Source: Vanilla planifolia
Taxonomy: Eukaryota; Streptophyta; Magnoliopsida; Asparagales; Orchidaceae
Assembly: GCA_023846275.1 (NCBI GenBank)
Contig: JAIUJO010000230.1
Span: 193,501 to 257,500 of the forward strand
DNA: 64,000 nucleotides
Direction: 5' to 3'
The notes beneath the pieces are model-generated. The model saw only the letters and a list, made by a program, of their open reading frames with translations, did no database searches and was not told where the DNA came from. This document shows, one piece after another, positions 49,691-61,924 of the stretch. The translations under genes were made by a program, and so were the position numbers. Numbering within the stretch: the first letter of the stretch is position 1; every line of letters starts with the position of its first letter.

Positions 49691-51670
49691 CCACAACCAT
49701 TACTTGTTGCATTGTCACACTTTGATGCACTTTCCTCATTTTTAGCAATTTTTTCCAACACTCATTATGGCTCTTAATCATTGAATTGTTATGAAATACA
49801 TGAAGTCAACACATTGCTATAAGTGTTTTTCAAATAATTCTTTAATAGTAGTACTTCATCAACAACGCCCATGGCATTGCTATCTTGTTTATGTGGCACA
49901 ACCTTGCTATGCCTCTTATTGACCAAGTAGCGCACAAGAGAGTAATAGTCGCGAGTGACGTGTCTTTTACCCCCAAATTAATGGCTAACATAGCAAAGTA
50001 ATTACATCTAACAACTTCAACATAAATTGAAATTAAACATGATTTACCAAAGGCCAAATCCTCTTTCTAAATTATTTTTAGCCTCATTTCAAAGAAGGTT
50101 TTCAAACAATTTATCAATGAAATTTTACCATATTTTGATGTAATCATTTCAATGAACTTTGATAAATCCTTTAACATTCACAACAATCCAACATGTTGTA
50201 TTGCAATCAACTACGAAAATTTCTTACATAATATTCAGTGTGATGGATTTATACGACTACATTTATTTTATACTTGGAACAACTTAGTTGTGTTAAATAG
50301 GTGTTTGGCATTTTAATAAAATAATTTGTATGACTTAAAATGTCAATCTTATTATTCAGTACCTCATGTTTAAATTTCGTCTATGATTAGCACAAAAGTG
50401 AAGTTTTCACTTTCTTTAGCACTAATACAAATTTGAGAAACTTTCAAAAATTTATCCACTTATGTGAAATCTAAATAAATGCTATCAACATCTCAGTAAT
50501 GTATTCCTAATTTTACTCCTAATTATAGTAATTAATCTTTTATGTATTAAATTTTAAAACTTTTTGCCTAAGTTATATTTCTTAGGCTTATTCTAAATAA
50601 GGCATCGAAAGAAAAAAAAGTTGAATTTGTATTACTTCCAAAAGTTTTTTTGTCCTTAAAACTAAGCATACAATTTTATTTGCTAATGCATATGAATTGG
50701 TTTGGATAAAATGATTAGTCACACTTTTAAAGAAATGTTGCACTCAATAGATATATTAACAGTCTGTAATATCTTAGTTAGTTTAATTGATATAAGAAAG
50801 GTTATATTATGAGATTTAATAATGATCGTATAGGGAGTTTTCTTAGATTGCAATTGTACAATTTATTTTTTTACGTCAATTTATGTACAGGGAAAGTTTT
50901 TGATACATGGAGGCTAGTATTTTGATACATACATTGGCCTCGCTTCCTTTTCGTTTACTCTTTGTCCACTTTTCATTATCGTTGTGGCTTTAAGGCAAGA
51001 TCTAAATCTAGTTGATGAATTCCTATCCTACCTTTTTCTTCCATCAATTTTGTTCAATTTTTTTATTTGTAACAAAATATTTTTTTTACTTTTATACATT
51101 ATATAATTTTTAACTAATATGATGTTACATTATTTTTAATAATCTATATATTTTGTTTTTTTTATTATTTTTTGTTTGATTTTATAAATTTTTCTTTTTC
51201 TCAACATATGTGTGATGTTTTATGATAAACTACACACTATATTTTGATTAAATTTGGATATTTTGTAGGGCCTATTGTTTTCATTTTTTTACTCCTAAAA
51301 AACATTTTTTTCCACCTTTTTTTGGTAAAACTTGTCTTCTTGTCTTATTTTATTGATGTTGTGTTATGAATATAGTTGTACTATTATCTATTTTGTGTTC
51401 TTATTTATTTTATTTGGCTCAATTTTTTTTAACTTTATTTATTCCTTTTTAATTTGAATAATATATATGGTTAATAACCTAGATAATTTTTTAGATTTTG
51501 CTATTTTAAATTTTCATAATTTTAACAATAAATTTTATTTTTCTAGTATTATGTATTTTTTTATCATTTTCTTTATAATTTTGATTAATTTAGACGTTCT
51601 CATATGACAATTTTGTTTTCCTTTGCCTAACACATCCCATTATATTGGGAAATTCACACGCTTGCCTGGC
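49690..51670. repeat. Dispersed repeat P, copy 2
   Basis: Collinear with 3050-5570 (landmarks given there). It keeps more CpG than copy 1 near 49860-49970 ('agtcgcgagtgacgtg'), so it may be the less decayed copy. The longest open frame (49842-50057, minus strand, 71 residues) has no recognisable motif and is not open in copy 1. Similarity ends just before a 17-base A run at 51675. The right part, 51030-51620, is T-rich. Confidence 0.6.
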
Positions 51671-51674
51671 TGAC

Positions 51675-51691
51675 AAAAAAAAAAAAAAAAA
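51675..51691. repeat. Poly-A run of 17
   Basis: An uninterrupted A17 directly follows 'gcttgcctggctgac', at the point where homology between the two copies of repeat P stops. It could be the tail of a retroposed sequence or simple slippage. Confidence 0.9.
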
Positions 51692-52094
51692 TGAAAATAG
51701 TTCAAATACCAGAATCATTTTGTTCTCTTATTGATACTTAACTAATTTTATTTAACTTACATTTTCATTTTATTTACGTATTTCTTACCTTTCAAATAAA
51801 TATTTAATTATTTGTTAATAAATTATCAAATAAGCTGTGGATAATTTTTTGGTGAATAATCTAAAAATCATTTTCCTATTATTTATTATTTATACAAATT
51901 TTTGATATTTTTTAAATTATAGTTAGCTTTTTATTAAAAAATTTAATATTAACTGAATTTCACTTTTAAAGATACACATATGTTTATTAAAAAAATATAT
52001 TAAAGTATTCTTTTAAATATTAATTATGAAAGACAACTTTTTTATTCCAAACAATTCACACCTCCCTTATTAAATAACACTTCATCATGACATA

Positions 52095-53580
52095 TGATGA
52101 AGTTTAGATTAGTAAGAAGGGGATGAATTGTTATGAATAAAAATTTAAGGTTCTCGCAAAAATACTTAAATAAATTTTTTTAAAGTATTTTATAAAAATT
52201 TTAAATTTAAATTAATAATATTGCCTTTTATTTAAATAATAATATTTTATTAAAAAATTGAATTAGAAGAATTAATAAGAACTTAAATGTATGATAATGA
52301 TATTTAGGTGTTTCCACTTAAAAAAACTACATCTAGTTCTGACAAACTCTAGGAAAAAACTTTACAAAAACTATTTGCGAAATAACGTACAAGATAAACC
52401 CTCATAAAAGAAGCAAGTTAAAAGAAATTTACAACAAAATAAAATGAGAATATAGGAAAAACATTTAATGACATAAAATCAAAATCAATACAACAAAAAT
52501 CCTATTATTAATGAAAAGATTAAAGAGGCACAATTATATTAATTAAATCAATTAGGAATAAAAAATTAATAAATCATTTGAATTATGAAGAAAGCTGTAA
52601 TTAAGTGTTTGATGACTAAGGAAGTAGCTACAATAGTGATAATTATCATGGGCTACTAAGAGCTTACAAATTTCTTTCATATAGCACAAACATTCATCAA
52701 TCAATTTTGTTCAAAACTTCTTTTATTTATAGATTTTTGTAATAGCTAAAAGCATCTATTGAACAAGAAAAGTAGGCATTATTGTATTGTCTATTTTTTT
52801 ATTTTATTCGAAAATTTTTATTTGAATAAAAAATTCTAATGTCTTAAAAAATGCTAAAAGAGATGTTGTAATTGAGTCACTCGATTAGAATGAACTGAGA
52901 CTATTTGTTTAGGAAAACTGCATGTTGGAAAAGAGAGGTTTAATGATGATGTTTAGAAAAAGAATTTGATCAGAACCATTAAATCTATCTTGATCTGATG
53001 GTTAGATTTACCAGGCTTTATAAAATGATGGAGATTAATATCTTTTTATCATGAAATTGCACGATCAGAAGGTTCTAATTCGTGCCATAATTTGGAAGCA
53101 TACTGTGTAAAAATGAGGCTTTGTTTTAGTCCCACATTATGAAAGAGAATAAAGATGTTTTGTACATAAATCTTACTTGTTCCTGAAAGTCAGCTTATTT
53201 GGGGTCGACAGCCCCGTGGTTTGCTGGAAAGGTCGTTACTCATGCTGTAAGTGATGATTTAAAAATTGTATATATGGATATGAGAGTACTAACCCATTCC
53301 AAGACTCTAAAAACTAAGTTTATAGTTTTACCTAGTTCACAACTAACTGACAAGTTTTGGGACATGCATTCTATATCTCTTAGTGATAACGAGCATGTTT
53401 TAGGTGCTGTATAGACTTTTGGTTCTTTATTAATAATTAGTAGTATTTTCATTAGCAATATGTTTTCTAATTATTTATTATAATTATATTGTTCATTTTA
53501 TAGAAGTTATTAAATAAATACTAAGATATAATAAGAAATATAAAATGAATTCAAGATAATAAATTAGGAAGAATTAAGTT
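52095..53580 (-). repeat. Element C, left (3') LTR
   Basis: Collinear with 57921-59400. Shared blocks: 'atttaggtgtt' versus 'ttttaggtgtt' (52301 and 58154), 'taatgacataaaat' versus 'tgatggcataaaat' (52467 and 58328), and 'aaatcaatta.gaat' (52544 and 58375). Others are 'gtttgatgactaa' (52607 and 58437), 'gctttgtttt' versus 'gctttgttt' followed by 'gtcccacatt' (53119 and 59032), 'gacatg.att' versus 'gacatgtgtt', and 'tgttttaggtgct' versus 'tgtcttaggcatt'. The left end is set by 'tgatgaagttt', which matches 'attgaagattt' next to the primer-binding site. Confidence 0.75.
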
Positions 53581-54741
53581 TTTTAAGACAGAATATTTTC
53601 TAGAATATTAACTTTAATAATTTTTTTGTCTCATGATTAATATTTTAACCAAACATAACATTTAAAATGTATCTTTTGATAGTTTGTTACTCAAACTAAA
53701 ATGGTTTTCATTGGATTTCACTTATGTTGCACTTCTTCAAGTTTTACCATTAATACAAACATTATCTATCTAAAATTAAAAAATTTCCTAAACAATTTAT
53801 TAGAAGTACTTAAAGATTATTATCAACAAATGAAATACCATTACAATAGGTCAATAACACAATAATATTTCTATTTTGATGATAATAAAGTCTTTAATAA
53901 AATTGAAAAGGCATAAATTGTTTATAAAAAGAAATATATAGATAATTAAAGATAAATTCCTCTTACATATATGTCATTACATGATTAATGCTCTCCAATA
54001 GTTTATTATTGTTTCTTTCAAATCATTTCAATTTCTACTCTTTTTTATTTTTTTATCACTTAAGATGACATAATCTAATATATGCAAATTATTAATAACC
54101 TTAAAATGTTATGAAATTTTTAAGAAATTATTGAAGTAGTTTATTTTTTTAAGAAACCTACTTCACTCCAATTACACTATTGAATAGTTTAATTCACACA
54201 ATTTGTTTCAAATTGATTTAGTTTATTTTTTGTTGTAATTCTGAAACAAATTATTTAAGCTATATCGTATTATAATGGATTCAAAATTTTTAAAAAAGAC
54301 TAATTATAATGATTGTTGGGTTACTCTTGTTTTTGATTAATTAAGTTTTAAATGTTCAGCATTTTAGTCAAACATGCTTATTTACTTTGAAATAAGTTTA
54401 CATGTAAAGAACAAGTTGTGCATTTTTTAAATTGGTGAACTAGTACCCTTCAAAGTACCCTGGAGTGTTCAGTAAGCCCTATGAATTGAAGATATGTGCA
54501 TCAGTCTTGATATGATTTTTTTATTATAAAATACAATATTAGCTCGTTGATTTTAAGTCACTCTTTTTTCATATCAATTTTAACTCATATTTAAGAATCC
54601 AAATTGTTAAATCATTTTCTTGTTTAATCAAATGAATGTGATTTAATTTTTTAATCTCTTAAAGTATTTATTTATTTAAATCTTACTTAAACTATTCATT
54701 GATTTAAGAAACACGATCCTATTTTTCAATCATTTTTTTCT

Positions 54742-55110
54742 TGCTTGAATCATACTCCAAAATTTTTGTCAAATTCTATGTTATGTTGATTGTTAAAACT
54801 TAATTAAAATAAAAATAATTTTACTAAATTTTTTGTAATTAAATAATAAAAAATATTCATGGTATATCTCAATTGTCTAGAATGTAAAGTTCTTGAACTA
54901 AGCTTAACCCTAACCAGTCGTTTATAATCATTATTCCTTGGTTAAATCATACCTTTATTATTTTCCAAAATTTTATATTAGGTTGATTATTAAGCCTTAA
55001 TTGATTCAAAAAATAATTCTACTAAAAATTTCATAATTAAATAAAAAATTAAGTTACATTTTAGTTATGTAAAAATGCAAAGCTCGAGCTTAAGCTAAAG
55101 TGGGAATTTG
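54742..55110. repeat. Tandem duplication, ~195 bp period
   Basis: About 54742-54935 and 54937-55110 are diverged direct copies. Shared blocks: 'aaatcatac' versus 'gaatcatac', 'ccaaaattttt', 'ttatgttgatt.tta' versus 'ttaggttgattatta', 'acttaatt' versus 'ccttaatt', 'aataatt.tacta', 'taattaaataa.aaa' and 'agctt.a.cctaa' versus 'agcttaagctaaa'. A possible third, weaker copy lies at 54600-54740. Confidence 0.65.
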
Positions 55111-55740
55111 CCTGTTTTAAGGCCAGCGACTCAAATAAGATTTGTTTAGGGCAGTTTGCTGTAGTTATGAATCCAATTGAGCCATATAAGACCCAAAATT
55201 GATATGTAATTCTGTAACCATATTAGTTAGTCAGGGGATTAAATCGTGAGTGCATAAGGGGGCGTTGGCCACTTTTCGGTGCACAAAAAAGTGTCGTGCA
55301 AATTTTTAATTCTTATAAAGAGAACATCCCGTTCGTACTATGCAATGTTGGACTACTCTTTGCTACTTGCCTGCTTCCAAAATTGAGAGTGCTTTTGCTG
55401 TTTCATCGCTCATTTTTATAATAGCACAGAGGAGATTGCCTCTCGTCTGTAGTGATCTTAATTGATCCAATGCTAAATTTGATCTTAATTGATCCTTGGT
55501 TTATATCCAATCGTCGTGAACTCGTCTGACTTAATTATATGACTTTTCTTATAAAAAATTTATTCTCTATTTTATAGTTGATTAATAACGATGCAGATAT
55601 CGTTTGACTTGATTGAATGGCCTAGATCAACTCCAGCTTGATCAAACTACTTAGAGCTCATCTGCATTTACAATGTTTGATTGGATGATTGTATTGTCCC
55701 TTGAGCAAATCCAACGACTCCAGTAAATGCTGTCTAATGG
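55110..55740 (+). repeat. CpG-richer LTR-like block with TATA motif
   Basis: This stretch keeps many CpGs ('gccagcgact', 'gggggcgttgg', 'cttttcggtgc', 'gtgtcgtgc', 'catcccgttcgta') in an otherwise CpG-poor region. 'attcttataaagagaac' near 55288 resembles a TATA box, followed by a pyrimidine-rich stretch typical of an LTR R/U5 region or a plant core promoter. No open frame follows. It is probably a younger solo LTR or LTR fragment inserted into element C. The ends were not found. Confidence 0.4.
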
Positions 55741-57903
55741 CTAAATAACTTGTCATTATATGTCATTGAAGTAGTCATTTTATAATTTTGACTAACTTAG
55801 AAAGCATTTTAGGAAGTTTGGTAGTTGTTTTTCAAATAGCATTTTCTTGATTTTTTTTATGGGTTATGGCTAAACTATTTCTATAGATACCTCATTATTA
55901 TCAATAAAATGACTAGTTAATGTGAATAAGAATTTAACATCTCATAGAATTGTTGCATCATATTCTATTGACATAAATTTCTTCCAGCAACACCCACAGA
56001 CCACAACATGAAAGTTTAAATTCATTGAGGTAAGCTTAATTCTTCTAAGCTTTTATTTTCTAAATTCTTCTTATAATTTTGAGTTTTTTTTAGTAATTTT
56101 ATATTCATAAATAAAAACAGAAAAATTTGTTAGTTTTTATCAAAAATTTGTAATATTTGTATTTTTCTTTTGGCTAGGGTGACCAAGTATTTGTAAGTCT
56201 AAGTTCAATTTGATCTAAAAAAACAGAGTTGGGGATGAGCTTATAAAAGACTGGGTTATAGTCAAACCACCAAGAGCTAGTAAGTTAATGGTAAATCTTA
56301 AGAAAAAATCTAAAATAGCTTTGAGGTGAATTGTAATAAGAAACCTTAAGTTATAACGCTTTTACTAATGAGATTTTGTCAACCTCGGTCAGGAGGGATG
56401 TAGGTTCTAATTTGAATCGACTTTACCAAACATTTTTGTGCAGCATTTTAACTTTTATATCTATTTTTCTTAATCATAAAAAATTTTAAATCAATATATT
56501 TACTAATTAAAATTTTCAACTAACATAAAATTATTTTTACAAAGCATATTTGAAGAATAAGAGCATTTCTTTTTAGGAACAATTATTTTAAAATTCTCCT
56601 TTTATGGGATTCACATTCTAGTTTTCACTATAATGATGAAAATCAATTATAAAACCGATGAAAATTTCATAATTAAGTTATTCTTCATGATGATCCTAAA
56701 TAGGTTTTATAGTTCTAGGGTTTTCTTTAATTACGACATTTTCTCTATTATTTTATTTTAATGTTTTAAACTTCATTTCTCAAATCTTATTTAATTTTTT
56801 TGTTTATGTTCATATTATTTTTTTAGTTTAAATTTCTTAATTAAAGTTTACATGCACAATACTTAATTTTAATTATTTGATTTGAGAACCTAAGTTATTT
56901 TGGATTTAACATATTTGTCTATCACAATGTTACTATTCATTTCACTCTCAATGCAAAAGTTGGAAATTTTAATTAAATATTAGCTTTAATCTTACACACA
57001 TGTGCTGTAAGACCCAGTTGCATGCAATCGTGTCATTTAATATGATTATAGCATGTAAACTATTAACATGTTTATGTATATGACTTCTTCAAACATGTGA
57101 CAAACATTTATTTACTAATTAATTTTTGCTTCTAAAAATGATTAAGTGGAGTTTTAGTATTTAAGATCACTCCATTCCTTAACTAATGATGCATGGTTAT
57201 TAATGTTTTGTTTTAAATCATGGGCCTTTCCACATTCTCAAAATACGTGTCGACCAATTCTTTAATTTATTTAAGTATGAATTACAAATTCATTATGTTC
57301 TTCTTTTAAACTCTTTTATTTCTATTAAATTTATCATAATTTTTGCAAACATAAAGTAATATTTTAGCCTATTTTTTGTAGTGTTTTTTCCCCTCACTTC
57401 ATAATATACCCACATCTTTTTCTTCTCTAACCATAATGCAAAAGATTCCCTCATTGCCTTCTTCCCTTCCCCTTGTGATAATCACTTTTGACTCATTCAA
57501 AACTATTTTCAATGTCTTCTATTGTTGTTTTACTATTTTATTTCATTATTCTTGAACGATCCCTCATAAATAATCACTAACTCACAACAAATTATATAAT
57601 CCATTTTAAAACTCATAATCTTATTAAATTTAGTAGTATTCAAAGTATAATTTTATTAAATTTAGTAGTAAAAAATATCTTATTATACTTTATTAGTGGA
57701 AAAACTAAAAGAAATTTGTATTACTTCTCACATTTCTCTATTAACATATTTTAAATAAGTACTCATCTTACTCCTTCAATAGAGATAAAAATCACCACAA
57801 AAAATGGTGGCCTATTACAAGAACCACCTTCGCCTAAACTTACTAAAAAATAATTTGAGCTTTAGATCACTTGTAGAATTTCCTATCATAAGAAGGGAAT
57901 CTT

Positions 57904-57915
57904 GCTCTGATATTA
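57904..57915 (-). promoter_or_regulatory. Primer-binding site of element C (tRNA-iMet)
   Basis: The minus strand reads TAATATCAGAGCAAGATTCC. The plant consensus is TGGTATCAGAGC, complementary to the 3' end of initiator tRNA-Met, often followed by AAGGTTCC. Ten of twelve bases agree and both differences are G to A, as expected for decay of methylated C on the other strand. It lies immediately left of the right-hand LTR, showing that reverse transcription ran toward that LTR and that the element is on the minus strand. Confidence 0.85.
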
Positions 57916-57920
57916 ATTGA

Positions 57921-59400
57921 AGATTTGTTCCAAAAGATGATGATGAATAACTAAGTATTAAAATTTATATATTTTTAGAAAAATATTAAAAGAAATAGCT
58001 TAAAAGAACATTTGAAATTCTTAAGGAAATAATAAAAATGATTTTTTATAAATTTCAAATTTAATTTAAAAGATATTAATTTTTTTAGTAATAAGTTTTA
58101 TAAAAATAATTATATAAAATAATCAATAAGAATCAAAACGTACGCAAATGATTTTTAGGTGTTCGATTTAAAGCAACCTTATGTCACCCACAACAAAATC
58201 TTGATAATAAAAAACACTCAATATAGGCCTTTTTTCAAAAGATGGGTATACTAAACTATTAAAATAACAACAAATAGTGTACAACAACCCTACAATAATA
58301 TAAAATGAAAATAGAAGAAAAAGAATTGATGGCATAAAATTAAAAATGATTGAAGGGGCACAAGTATCTTATTTAAATCAATTACGAATTAAAAAAATTA
58401 ATAACTTTGCTGATTGAGAAGAACACTGGTTTTAAGAGTTTGATGACTAAAGAAAGCAATGTATTGAAGATATAAATATCACATGCTATAATGACTTGAA
58501 TGTGGTGACTTGAAAATTTTGTTTACATTGTGTAATAATTCATTAATCCTTGTTATTAAAAAATTCTATTATACCTAAACATTTTCTAACAACTAAAAAC
58601 ACTTGTTAAATATGAAAAAATCTTATTGTTCCTACTATTTTCATATTTTTAATAAAAAATTATTATTTAGATAAAATGTTCTAGTAGCTTAAAATAATGA
58701 CTAAAAGAAATGTTGTGCATGACCTAACTGACAAACACGCTTTAGACTATTTGATCATGAAAACTGAATGATCGAATGGATAACATTTTGTTGGGACTAT
58801 TTAGAAATAAGATTTGAATATGACCATTAGAAATGAATCCTAATCGAATGACTAGACTTTGATCCTATGTATACAATAACATAGACCATGTGAATATGAA
58901 ATAACATGATCTAGTGAAGGATATTATTTATTTTCTTAAAAAGAAGAGAAGATAACAATCATTTGATCATGAAATTATCCACCCTCACAATTTTGGCTAC
59001 TACCACAATTCAAAAGCATGATTCACAAAAAAAGCTTTGTTTGTCCCACATTCAGGGTTTGATGCCATTTAGTTCACTTAGGACTAGTGGTGCATTACAC
59101 ATTATATATGAGGATACAGTAGTAATAACTTGATCCAAGAACCTTATGAACTATTTTCATAGTCTTGTCTAGTATTATAACTAGTTGAGAGGTTTGTGGA
59201 CATGTGTTCCCAACCCTTTAATGGCATCCAACATGTCTTAGGCATTATTAAGGCTATTAGTTCCAATTAATATAAATTAGCATTATTTTTACTCGTTAAT
59301 TATTGTAATTATAATACAATTTTATCATATTTATTGAAATAATATTAAGATATGAATAAAAATAGATTTTTAAGATAGTTGAGGTGGATAGATTAAGTTA
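57921..59400 (-). repeat. Element C, right (5') LTR
   Basis: Partner of 52095-53580. The left edge is fixed by the primer-binding site. The right edge, about 59400, is where similarity to the partner stops and similarity to repeat copy A (from 26340) begins, so the element is inserted next to, or in, copy B. The plus strand carries 'gtcccacatt' at 59042, also present in the left LTR. Confidence 0.78.
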
Positions 59401-61867
59401 TGACGGATTATAATGTAAGTGGTTACTTGCTCATTTAGTTCAAGACATGCAAAAGTATGACATTTTTGTTATTTTACATAGAATTGAAATTTGTAATGAA
59501 AATAATTTTTCATTTTCTTAAATCAAATAAATATTTTAGGCATATTTTTGTTAGGGAGCATCAACTATTTTGACTAAGAATAATAGCTAAAAGGGATAGA
59601 TATTATCAAATGGATAAGTAGCACAAACTCTTGTTTTAAAAACATTATTTCATTTTGTATATGTAGATAATTAGAAGCATTCAGTACCATATTTTATAGT
59701 GTACTATGATGTATTTTCAATAGATTTCCATATTAAAAAAATAATATCATCGACATTCTTTTTAGAAGCTTTAACTTTCTTACTTTGAAACAAATTAATA
59801 TGTTGTAGTTGTTATCTAAATAAGATAGTATAATATTCTTGATTATGATTGCGGTATCAAGGCAAAAGACAACTCCATTCTACATAATTTCCTAAAAATT
59901 AAATGTTTATATAATAGTTGGTTTTCTCACACCAAGGACGTCATAATTTTTCTTTCTAGTAATCAATTTAGATAATCTATAATAACTCGATTTTGAATAT
60001 ATGAAAATCAAGTTTAGTTGCAGTCTCTTATGTATTTTTCACTTTCTTACTTATAAAAACTTAATTTTTATAGTTGTATCTGATAATTTTTTTAAATAAT
60101 ATAACATTTCATTTTAATATTTTTTAAACTTTGTTTATAATTATTCTTTATGTTTTGAGTATTTTACACTTTTTACCTTTGAAAATATGTTTTTCTTGCA
60201 TTTTGAAAAATTACGGTAAGTAATTTAAAGTTCAAGTAAATTTTGTAGACCTTATTATGTTCTCTTCTTTTTTCCAAAAATTTTTAAATATATGATTTGA
60301 TAGAATATGATTTTTTTATCTTATGGAAGCATATTTATGGAGGTTCTTGTCATTTTAATGTATCTTATCATTTAGCTATTTTGTTTTACTTTAAAATATC
60401 ATTTTTATTAAAACCTGGTATTTTCTATTACTTTATGATACTTCAATTTATTTTCAATAATCTATTCATAGAAGTTTATCATTTAAAATGACCAAGAAAT
60501 TTTGAATATTTTTTTTTTAATCTTTCATAATTTTCTTATTTCATTCATATTGTTCTTATTTCCTATTTAATTAAAATATTTTTATTACTTTTTTTCATTA
60601 TTTTGATAAATTAAAATTTTTGACCAAAAAATATATTTTTATGTCTATACTTATAAAATATGAATAATATTGGTATATTCATTAAACTTGGGTTATGCCA
60701 AAAGATATTTTTCATAACAAAATACATACCATTAATATTAAATGGATTTACTTATTTTAAATAAAATTTAAGACTTATATTTATGCATTTAAAATTTGTT
60801 AAATTTTAAAGAAAATTGAATCACTAAGAGATATAAAAAATGTGACATGGTATTAAATCGACTCAAAATTTTGCACAAAAAATGTTCCTAGAAAATATTC
60901 TAATAATGAAAAATAAATGAAAAGTACTATATAAAGAACAAAGTGAAAACTAAGATCATCATAGGTAAAATATTATACTAAAAATTGCTTGATAAATTTG
61001 GTTAGAAAAATAGAAATTATGAAAGGAAAAAATGAAATATATTTTTGGATAATTCAATTATAAATATTTATAAAACATTAATAATATATTATTAAAAATG
61101 TTTTTTTTAAATTATATTAATAAGGAGTATGTTGATGTAGCTATAGCAAGTTTGAAGCAATTTAATAAAATATAACTATTAAAGCAATTACTCACTTGAA
61201 TATTTAAATAATATGATTAAAATTTAGTCTAAATATCAACCATTTTATCAACATAAAATAAAAAACGCAACATAGACGACAACAGCTAAAATTGCCAAAA
61301 CTTTGAATTTTGAAAGGATAAAAAATTATGCATGTAGTCGTAATAATGAAAAGAAAAATATTATGGATTAAAAACTCATTCAACTAGCTGACATAATGTT
61401 GCAATTTTTTAAATGTATTTTAGTAAGCATGCCAATTACAATGAATTTTCATTGACAGAAGAAGGTGCAAAAGAGACCAAAAATTTATATCCAAGAGAAA
61501 ATACTTCAATTAACTAATTTTGCAAAATAAGTTCAATTAGTTCAAAAAAGATTTTTAAATAACACTAAATTGATTAATATCTTTATTTTATTTGAGAGTG
61601 AAAAAAAGGCTAATATAAAATTAGAAGAAGTTATTAATTTTGAGAACTAAGAATAGAACCAACTATGTGTATTACAGGAAAAAATTATTATATTAGAACA
61701 TTAAATATCAATTTAGAAATATAAACTTAAAATATGTAAGAAATAAAAATGATTAAATAATGCAAAAATATGAAAAAATTGCATTAAAAATATAAAATAG
61801 AAAAATATAATTGATTAATGTAGATGAAAATATTTGAAACAAATTTTAAATGTTAAAAAGTATTTGT

Positions 61868-61924
<57 letters not shown>

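Larger units (their letters stand above)
53580..57900. other. Element C internal region
   Basis: About 4.3 kb of AT-rich DNA without coding motifs. It contains an approximately 195 bp tandem duplication (54742-55110) and a CpG-richer LTR-like block (55110-55740). Near 56370-56430 there is 'aacctcggtcaggaggg', of unknown meaning. The first 200 bases inside the primer-binding site show no gag-like open frame. Confidence 0.45.
52095..59400 (-). mobile_element. Element C: LTR retrotransposon without recognisable coding region
   Basis: Two diverged direct repeats of about 1.5 kb (52095-53580 and 57921-59400) enclose about 4.3 kb. A clear tRNA-iMet primer-binding site abuts the inner edge of the right repeat, which fixes the orientation as minus. 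Copia elements usually use this tRNA. In the internal part I find no gag, integrase, RT or RNase H motif on either strand, even allowing stops, whereas such motifs are readable in copia elements 1 and 2 at comparable decay. It may be a non-autonomous (LARD-like) element or one whose coding part was replaced. A tandem repeat and a CpG-richer block lie inside. Confidence 0.65.

Noticed and set aside
49842..50057. 71-codon minus-strand frame in repeat P copy 2 as a conserved protein
   Set aside because: The matching part of copy 1 is not open in any corresponding frame and I recognise no family.
53100..53200. Plus orientation for element C from the 'gtcccacatt' motif in both LTRs
   Set aside because: The primer-binding site at 57904-57915 reads on the minus strand at the inner edge of the right LTR, which is stronger evidence. 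The motif occurs in plant LTRs in either sense.
56360..56430. tRNA-like sequence near 'ggttctaatttgaatcga'
   Set aside because: It resembles a T-arm only loosely; no acceptor stem or anticodon arm can be folded around it.
60297..60491. F/L/Y-rich frame as a membrane peptide
   Set aside because: T-rich DNA gives such hydrophobic frames by composition alone, and the equivalent part of copy A is broken.
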